From CABQCM01 sp965145485 (GTDB lineage Bacteria; Bacillota; Clostridia; Oscillospirales; Acutalibacteraceae), in assembly GCA_965145485.1 (NCBI GenBank), contig CBCTCU010000035.1, positions 1 to 29,136 on the forward strand: a DNA stretch of 29,136 nt. The letters run 5' to 3'. A model generated the notes under the pieces. That model was not told where the DNA came from. It ran no database searches and saw only the letters and a program-made list of their open reading frames with translations. Of this stretch, positions 24,341 through 29,136 are shown piece by piece; position 1 is the first letter of the stretch, and every line of letters starts with the position of its first letter. The position numbers and the translations under genes are program-made.

Positions 24341-24352
24341 TTTTGAAAAAAC

Positions 24353-24390
24353 ATAAAAACAGCCCGCGGGGGATGGCTCCCGCAGGCTCG
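24353..24390 (-). terminator. Terminator of the XRE regulator gene
   Basis: AGCCCGCGGG (24361-24370) pairs with CCCGCAGGCT (24379-24388); on the minus strand GTTTTTAT follows. The left arm with its A-run can alternatively pair with CCCGCAGGGCTGTTTT at 24329-24344, so the two stems overlap and compete. Confidence 0.75.
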
Positions 24391-24417
24391 ATATGATAAA
24401 AAATCAGAAATAAAAAA

Positions 24418-24666
24418 TTACTTTTCCAGTCCTACCAGCCAATTGATGGAGACGCCCAGTATATCAGCTAGCGCCACCAGTTCAAAATCGGTGACATGGC
24501 GGATTTGGCCTTCCAGCTTACTCAGGCCGGATGAGTTCATCTCAATACCGCGGATTTGCAGCTGTGCCAGCAAATCTTTCTGCTTCATATTGATTGCCTT
24601 TCGTTGCTGCTCGACGCGGGTCCCCACGATGTTTCGATTGCCCAAAGGCTGTTTGCGAATTCTCAT
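24418..24666 (-). CDS. Small XRE-family (Cro/CI-type) DNA-binding regulator
   Basis: 82 aa from the ATG at 24666, preceded by GGGAGGTGTAGGAGA. The frame is open 20 codons further, but without a ribosome site. Helix-turn-helix of the lambda-repressor type: R.EQQRKAINMKQKDLLAQL for the first helices, SSGLSKLEGQIRHVTDFEL for the recognition region, and LADILGVSINWLVG, the family's closing motif. No sensor domain, so it is a one-domain repressor. Possible -10 elements (TATAAT on the minus strand) at 24706-24711 and 24725-24730. It stands alone among decayed repeats, which suggests past mobility or phage origin; its target is unknown. Confidence 0.88.
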   Translation of the reverse strand: MRIRKQPLGNRNIVGTRVEQQRKAINMKQKDLLAQLQIRGIEMNSSGLSKLEGQIRHVTDFELVALADILGVSINWLVGLEK

Positions 24667-24730
24667 TCTCCTACACCTCCCACCAGCTAAATTTGCTCCA
24701 AATGTATTATAAAGGAACGGTATCATTATA

Positions 24731-25126
24731 TGTTTCTTATCAGGAAATTATGTATTTGTTTTACGAGAAATTCATAATCCCATCAAACTTTGTTCATAAT
24801 TGAGGCGGGACGCAACGGAGAAGGAGGCAGGCGCTGAAATCCTTAGTCCTTTGAAGGTGAGGCCTTGGGCTGTCATGACGATGGTGTTGGGGGCCCTTGC
24901 GGCGGCAAGGAGGGCTCTGGCAGCGGGGCGGAGGCTAGTCTGTCCGTTCCAATGACCGTCAGCCGGCCGGTATGCTGCCAAACCGGCTATCGGTCGTCCG
25001 TAACACACATCGTACGGGGGGCGGGTAAGAGCAGTTTGATTGGCAAAAACGCGGCCTGCCTTGCGGTCAGCTGGCGGGGTTTGTCATGCTTTGGACGGTT
25101 CCCACGGCATTTTTCGGGGCATTGGC
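24731..25126. other. Intergenic stretch upstream of pncB
   Basis: About 400 bases between the XRE regulator's upstream region and the pncB promoter. A minus-strand frame (24772-25008) has no ribosome site and no recognisable homology. No RNA motif such as an NAD-related riboswitch was recognised. Confidence 0.45.
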
Positions 25127-25154
25127 TTGTAATTTGCCTGTTTTGTGCTAAAAT
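25127..25154 (+). promoter_or_regulatory. Promoter of the pncB operon
   Basis: TTGTAA (25127-25132), 16-base spacer, TAAAAT (25149-25154). Start near 25161, leader about 50 nt. Confidence 0.6.
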
Positions 25155-25211
25155 ATATTCCAAAGAAAAGCTTTCCAGAGATTCATTGCGATATAAAGGG
25201 GAATGAGAGCA

Positions 25212-26684
25212 ATGTACCAAAGCGAGAAAGAGGCCCGCAACCTGACCATGCTGGCCGATTTTTATGAGCTGACCATGGCCAACGGCTATTTCCGGCACGG
25301 GCGGCGGGATACGGTGGCCTGCTTTGACCTGTTCTTTCGCAAGATACCCGACGGCGGCGGGTTTGCGATTACGGCCGGCCTGGAGCAGGCGGTGGAGTAC
25401 TTGCAGTCGCTGCGCTTCACCGATGCGGATATCGATTTTCTGCGTTCCCAGGGGCATTTCTGCGAGGAGTTCCTGGAGTATCTGAAAAACTTTAAATTCT
25501 GCTGCGATGTTTGGGCCATCCCGGAGGGGACGCCCGTCTTCCCGCACGAGCCGATTGTGACGGTGCGCGGACCTATCATCCAGGCGCAGTTTATCGAGAC
25601 CATGCTGCTGCTGATTATCAACCACCAGTCTTTGATCGCCACCAAGGCCAACCGTATCGTCCGTGCGGCCGACCGGCGGGACGTGGTGGAGTTTGGCGCG
25701 CGCCGCGCCCATGGGGCGGATGGGGCGCTCTACGGCGCGCGGGCCGCTTATATCGGCGGCTGCGTGGGCACTTCCCTGACCATGGCGCAGCAGCGCTTTG
25801 GCATCCCGGCCTGCGGGACGATGGCCCATAGCTGGATACAGGCCTTCGACTCGGAATTGGAGGCGTTTCGCGCCTATGCCAGCACTTACCCGAACGATTG
25901 TGTTTTGCTGGTCGATACCTACAACACCCTGCACTCGGGCGTGCCCAACGCCATCAAGGCCTTTGACGACGTGCTCAAGCCGATGGGGGTGCGCCCCAAG
26001 GCCATCCGCATCGATTCGGGCGATATCACCTATCTGAGCAAAAAAGCCCGCCGCATGCTTGACGAAGGGGGGTATCCCGACTGCCATATCATGGTCACCA
26101 ATTCCCTCGATGAGTATCTCATCCGGGATATGCTGCTGCAGGGGGCGAAGGTGGATACCTTCGGCGTGGGCGAGCGCCTGATCACGTCCTCTTCCTCGCC
26201 GGTTTTCGGCGGGGTATACAAGCTGTCGGCCGTCGAGTCGGAGGGCCGGATGGTATCCCGGGTAAAGATCAGCGACAATATTCAAAAGCTCACGTTGCCG
26301 GGCATGAAGACGGTCTACCGCCTCTTTGACCGCGAGGTGGGCAAGGCCATTGCCGACCTGATTACCATGTCGGACGAGCAGCTCGATGAGAATCAGCCCT
26401 ATGAGCTGTTTGATCCCGACCATACCTGGAAACGCAAGACCGTCTCGGGCTTTGTCGCCCGCCGCCTGCAACAGCCGGTCTTTCTTGGGGGACGCTGCGT
26501 CATGCACTGCCCCACCCTGCCGGAAATTCAGGCCTATTGCCGCCGCCAGGTGGAGCACCTGTGGGAAGAGGTTCTGCGTTTTGAGAACCCGCACAACTAT
26601 TACGTCGACCTGTCTAAAAAGCTGTGGGACGAGAGACAGACCCTACTCGAGCGCCACGCGGGCAAGCCGGCGGATCAAGCGTGA
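25212..26684 (+). CDS. pncB: Nicotinate phosphoribosyltransferase
   Basis: 490 aa. It converts nicotinate, PRPP and ATP to nicotinate mononucleotide in the Preiss-Handler salvage route to NAD. N-terminus LTMLADFYELTMANGYF is the family signature. EFGARRAHGADGA (160-172) binds phosphate, GTMAHSWIQAF (202-212) contains the His206 expected to be phosphorylated by ATP, and VLLVDTYNTL and IRIDSGDI are conserved barrel strands. FGVGERLITSSSSPVFGGVYKL closes the active site. The ATG at 25212 is 9 bases after AAAGGGGA; the earlier ATG at 25203 touches that site. First gene of an operon with a lipoprotein and a GNAT acetyltransferase. Confidence 0.96.
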   Translation: MYQSEKEARNLTMLADFYELTMANGYFRHGRRDTVACFDLFFRKIPDGGGFAITAGLEQAVEYLQSLRFTDADIDFLRSQGHFCEEFLEYLKNFKFCCDVWAIPEGTPVFPHEPIVTVRGPIIQAQFIETMLLLIINHQSLIATKANRIVRAADRRDVVEFGARRAHGADGALYGARAAYIGGCVGTSLTMAQQRFGIPACGTMAHSWIQAFDSELEAFRAYASTYPNDCVLLVDTYNTLHSGVPNAIKAFDDVLKPMGVRPKAIRIDSGDITYLSKKARRMLDEGGYPDCHIMVTNSLDEYLIRDMLLQGAKVDTFGVGERLITSSSSPVFGGVYKLSAVESEGRMVSRVKISDNIQKLTLPGMKTVYRLFDREVGKAIADLITMSDEQLDENQPYELFDPDHTWKRKTVSGFVARRLQQPVFLGGRCVMHCPTLPEIQAYCRRQVEHLWEEVLRFENPHNYYVDLSKKLWDERQTLLERHAGKPADQA

Positions 26685-26746
26685 GCGGCCAAAGCGACGG
26701 CTTGGGCCGTGGGACCATCCAGTATCAAAGGAAAGGACGTATCGTT

Positions 26747-27397
26747 ATGATGAGAAAAAAACGGCTAGCCGCGCTGCTGCTGTCGGCTGCCCTTTGCCTG
26801 ACCTTGTGCGCCTGCGGCACGCAGCAGGAGGAAGAGGTTTCCTCCACCCAGAGCGCGCCGGAGTCCGAGACCAGTTCGATCATCACCGAGTATTTTGACG
26901 GTGTGAGCACCTATTCCATAGACGCGCAGGAAATCCTGACCTCGGTCGAGGAGGGGACCTTTACCGCCAAGGATACCAACGGCGACCCGGTGGAGATCAC
27001 CCTTGGCATGACCGAGACCCCGATTCGCAGAGCGTTTGAGGAGAATGGAGAGCTGTTCGGCTCGGAGGGGGATACCTACATCCGGTTCTATACCGGCTAC
27101 ACCCAGATGTACATCCCCAAGGATGACCCCAGCCAGGGGATCATTGCCATCGTCCATTCGGATACGGCCTACGGCTTTGAGATCAACATCACCAACCGGG
27201 AAAGCATACTGGCCGTCCTGGGTGAGCCGGCAACCGAAGGGCCGGCGACGGCCACGCAGGCCGAGGTGCTGTTCGACCCCAACATCGAGGCCCATCGTAT
27301 GGTGTACGAGGCCGGCGATAACCGGCTGGAGTTTTTCCTGGTAAATAATCTGCTGGCGGCTACCAGCATCAGCAATCGGGAGCTTTGGCAGCGCTGA
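26747..27397 (+). CDS. Hypothetical lipoprotein
   Basis: 216 aa from the ATG at 26747, chosen for the ribosome site AAAGGAAAGGA and the signal sequence MMRKKRLAALLLSAALCLTLCAC, whose lipobox LCAC makes Cys23 the lipid anchor. An acidic, Ser/Glu-rich spacer (25-50) precedes a globular domain (about 55-215) with ITLGMTETPIRRAFEENGELFGSEGDTYIRFY and two weakly similar GM/N..T..I.....GEP-type blocks. This layout resembles SmpA/OmlA-like lipoprotein folds, but I do not claim membership. Outer face of the membrane. It lies 62 bases after pncB and 24 before the acetyltransferase gene. Confidence 0.82.
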   Translation: MMRKKRLAALLLSAALCLTLCACGTQQEEEVSSTQSAPESETSSIITEYFDGVSTYSIDAQEILTSVEEGTFTAKDTNGDPVEITLGMTETPIRRAFEENGELFGSEGDTYIRFYTGYTQMYIPKDDPSQGIIAIVHSDTAYGFEINITNRESILAVLGEPATEGPATATQAEVLFDPNIEAHRMVYEAGDNRLEFFLVNNLLAATSISNRELWQR

Positions 27398-27421
27398 GCG
27401 GCCGGATGGGAGGCGATCAAG

Positions 27422-27871
27422 GTGAAGCCTGTGATGGAATGGAGCGCGCCGGGCGGGGATTTTTCCGCCTGCCGGGAAATTCGCACCGAGGTATTTTGCG
27501 AGGAACAGGGCTACGGCGTGGAGGATGAGTTTGACAGCGACGACGCGCTCGCCCACCATCTGTTGGTGATAGTGGATGGCCAGCCGGTCGCCGCCGGCCG
27601 CATGATTCCCCTCAAGGAGGACGCCTGGAGGCTGGGGCGCATCGCGGTGCGCAAACCCATGCGGGGCACCGGCCTGGGGAGGCTGCTGGTTGAGGAGATG
27701 TGCCGCCAGGCGGAGTCGCTCGGCGCCCGCCGCATCCTGCTGGATGCACAGTGCCGGGCGGTGGGCTTTTATGAGAAGTGCGGTTTTGTCGTGACCGGCC
27801 CCGAGCATATGGACGGGCATGTTCCCCACGTGGGGATGGAGCTGCGCTATGGGATCAAGGCCCCTTCCTGA
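27422..27871 (+). CDS. GNAT family N-acetyltransferase (ElaA-like)
   Basis: 149 aa starting at a GTG, 8 bases after GGGAGG; an ATG four codons later is too far from that site. The acetyl-CoA-binding motif A reads LGRIAVRKPMRGTGLGRLLVEEM (the usual V...RG.G.G..L), followed by ARRILLDAQCRAVGFYEKCGFV (motif B). The N-terminal IRTEVFCEEQGYGVEDEFDSDD is typical of ElaA/YjcF-type members. Acceptor substrate unknown. Last gene of the pncB operon; no terminator seen directly after it. Confidence 0.9.
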   Translation: MKPVMEWSAPGGDFSACREIRTEVFCEEQGYGVEDEFDSDDALAHHLLVIVDGQPVAAGRMIPLKEDAWRLGRIAVRKPMRGTGLGRLLVEEMCRQAESLGARRILLDAQCRAVGFYEKCGFVVTGPEHMDGHVPHVGMELRYGIKAPS

Positions 27872-28265
27872 TACCGTAGGGGAGGTAGCTTACACTGCCG
27901 GGTCAAAGCGGTTGTGCCATGATCGAGGAAGTGCCGAGAGGAGTTGCCGGGCAGTGTGCCGAATCCAGAGAATATTGGCGCCCGGCCGGGCGGGCTGGGC
28001 CGCTGCCCTCTGGTCCCTCGGTCGGCCTGCGTTGGCCGATGCGCCTTTTTGTGCGTCCGCCCCGGCCAATGCGGCCGTATGGCTGCCCTGGGCACAGAGG
28101 TTGGCAGCGGAGGGCTAACGCTCTGGCGTTGCCACTCTAAGGGATGGGTTCGGCTGCCTGAAAGGCGGCCGGCATTCCACCGACCGCGCGCCCTGCGATC
28201 AAGCCGCACCGGTTGGGCGGCGCAGGGACGAAAATGGATCAATACTACGAAAGAAGGGACGCATT
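27872..28265. other. Gene-free stretch with dyads
   Basis: About 390 GC-rich bases. Open frames on both strands lack ribosome sites and are R/P/A-rich. Two dyads are visible: TTGGCCGATGCGC...GTGCGTCCG...GGCCAA (about 28033-28070), which could act as a terminator for the pncB operon, and AACGCTCTGGCGTT (28117-28130) within GGCTAACGC..GCGTTGCC. Nothing else recognised. Confidence 0.45.
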
Positions 28266-28805
28266 ATGATGATATTGTCCGAGCAGGCAGAACAAGCGGC
28301 GCTGCTCAGCACGGCGGAGGCCATGTGCGTGGCTGCGCGCACCGCCCCCAAGGCAAAAGGGGTGGATCATATTGTGAGCTGCATCCTGACCGGGGAGGAA
28401 AAGGACGCCCTGGCCGATCAAATGGAGCGCATGGCTCAGACGCTGTCCTATGGATTTTTTCTGCGCGACGCGCAAAACGTTCGCGACAGCCAGGCCGTTG
28501 TGCTCCTTGGCGTGCAATATGGCCAGCGGGGCCTGAATGCGGGCTGCGCCCGTTGTGGGTTTGAGGATTGTGCCGCCTGCGCCAAGGGCGGCGGCGTGTG
28601 CGTGTACGACCCGCTGGACTTGGGCATTGCCATCGGTTCGGCGGTGGCCGTCGCGGCAGAGCGCCGGGTAGACAACCGCGTCCTGTTTTCCTGCGGACGA
28701 GCAGCCAACGCCATGGGCCTGCTCGAGGGAGCGCCGCTGGTCATGGGCATTCCGCTGAGTGTTTCGGGCAAATCCCCCTTTTTTGACCGCAAGCCCCAAA
28801 AATGA
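28266..28805 (+). CDS. DUF2148 protein with cysteine cluster (ferredoxin domain-containing)
   Basis: 179 aa. The family is annotated as an uncharacterised protein containing a ferredoxin domain. N-terminal AEAMCVAARTAPKAKGVDHI is the usual DUF2148 start. The cysteine cluster NAGCARCGFEDCAACAKGGGVC (C94, C97, C102, C105, C112) probably holds an iron-sulfur centre. DLGIAIGSAVAVAAERRVDNR and MGIPLSVSGKSPFFDRK close the chain. Cytoplasmic, single gene, ATG-ATG start preceded by AAGAAGGGA. The physiological role is unknown; redox function is an inference from the cysteines and from prevalence in strict anaerobes. Confidence 0.9.
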   Translation: MMILSEQAEQAALLSTAEAMCVAARTAPKAKGVDHIVSCILTGEEKDALADQMERMAQTLSYGFFLRDAQNVRDSQAVVLLGVQYGQRGLNAGCARCGFEDCAACAKGGGVCVYDPLDLGIAIGSAVAVAAERRVDNRVLFSCGRAANAMGLLEGAPLVMGIPLSVSGKSPFFDRKPQK

Positions 28806-29025
28806 TTGCTGGATAAGCGTGCAGTATGGTTCGGGGCGTCATAGGGCGTTGGATGAGTCGGTAAGGGGAACAGCCTTGCCGGCCGGATTCCAGGCCGTAT
28901 CCGGACTTTTCGTCCAAACGCAGAGCCGCCCGGAAGGGGCATTCGGTTTTCCGCCGGCGGCCCCCGCCGTAATCGGCAGCGCGATTGGCGTCAAAGAGGC
29001 CGTATTGTGAGGCGGGCCCCTGCCT

Positions 29026-29136
29026 TTACCCTTCGACAATGCCGTCGTGCTCGACCGTTACAAACAAACCCCCGGGATGCGGTTTGAACCGCCCCAGATT
29101 GTGCAGACAGCACAAAAAAGCCCCGGGTGTAGGAAT
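29026..29136 (-). CDS. C-terminal fragment of an unidentified protein (cut by window edge)
   Basis: Reading leftwards from the window edge, 36 codons run to TAA at 29026-29028 and give a normal-looking protein end: IPTPGAFLCCLHNLGRFKPH, then PGG, then LFVTVEHDGIVEG. The balanced composition and H/F/V content are unlike the R/P/A-rich noise frames of this genome, which supports coding. The family was not recognised. The rest lies beyond position 29136. It converges with the DUF2148 gene across about 220 bases in which no clear terminator was seen. Confidence 0.6.
   Translation of the reverse strand: MPTPGAFLCCLHNLGRFKPHPGGLFVTVEHDGIVEG

Noticed and set aside
24987..26594. 535-codon minus-strand frame opposite pncB
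   Set aside because: It is a shadow frame; pncB matches its family from end to end.
27872..28265. Protein-coding gene in the gap before the DUF2148 gene
   Set aside because: Frames on both strands lack ribosome sites and show R/P/A/G-rich noise composition.
1..29136. Short inverted match between the two window ends (TTCCTACA at position 1, TGTAGGAA at the right end)
   Set aside because: Eight bases only; the right copy lies inside a plausible coding frame. No support for terminal inverted repeats or circularity without reads or flanking sequence.
1..29136. CRISPR array, prophage or defence island
   Set aside because: No regularly spaced repeats, cas, integrase, structural phage or toxin-antitoxin genes were seen.

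Overview
The window looks like a piece of chromosome from an uncultured, GC-rich, anaerobic Clostridia bacterium, most likely Oscillospirales/Ruminococcaceae-like and gut-associated. The basis is gene content: a dockerin-bearing secreted protein, a YfhO/CsbB-type pair, MtaB, a MsmK/UgpC-type ATPase, a DUF4830 protein and low-GC-type sigma-A promoters (TTGnnn-17-TATAAT) in an otherwise GC-rich genome. Lineage is an inference; the window contains no rRNA.

Layout. 1-4.1 kb, minus strand: ychF, then a secreted tandem beta-helix protein. 4.1-4.8 kb: a structured divergent intergenic region. 4.8-6.1 kb, plus strand: a shortened GMP synthase whose glutaminase domain is truncated and lacks its catalytic cysteine, followed by a strong terminator. 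6.2-7.1 kb: about 0.9 kb without a convincing gene. 7.1-13.1 kb, minus strand: a NYN/OST-HTH protein, a large secreted dockerin protein with a probable glycoside-hydrolase core, a small cysteine-rich DUF6951-like protein and an orphan oligopeptide-binding lipoprotein. 13.2-14.6 kb: a possible acyltransferase remnant, tRNA-Ser(GGA) with its own promoter and terminator, and a candidate small-RNA locus. 14.7-18.8 kb, minus strand: a two-gene yfhO/GT2 operon for cell-envelope glycosylation.

19.1-22.3 kb: mtaB (minus) and a plus-strand operon (HPr-like protein without the active-site histidine, DUF4830 protein, RsuA-type pseudouridine synthase) start from back-to-back promoters. 22.6-23.8 kb: an orphan sugar-ABC ATPase with a textbook promoter and terminator. 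23.8-25.1 kb: decayed direct repeats and a small XRE regulator. 25.2-27.9 kb: an operon of nicotinate phosphoribosyltransferase, a lipoprotein and a GNAT acetyltransferase. 28.3-28.8 kb: a DUF2148 cysteine-cluster protein. The right edge cuts a minus-strand gene, leaving 36 C-terminal codons.

Most of the window is ordinary chromosomal housekeeping. The most unusual items are the GMP synthase without glutaminase, the nested 103-bp dyad upstream of it, the HPr paralogue and the small-RNA candidate next to tRNA-Ser. No CRISPR array, complete insertion sequence, prophage or defence island is visible.
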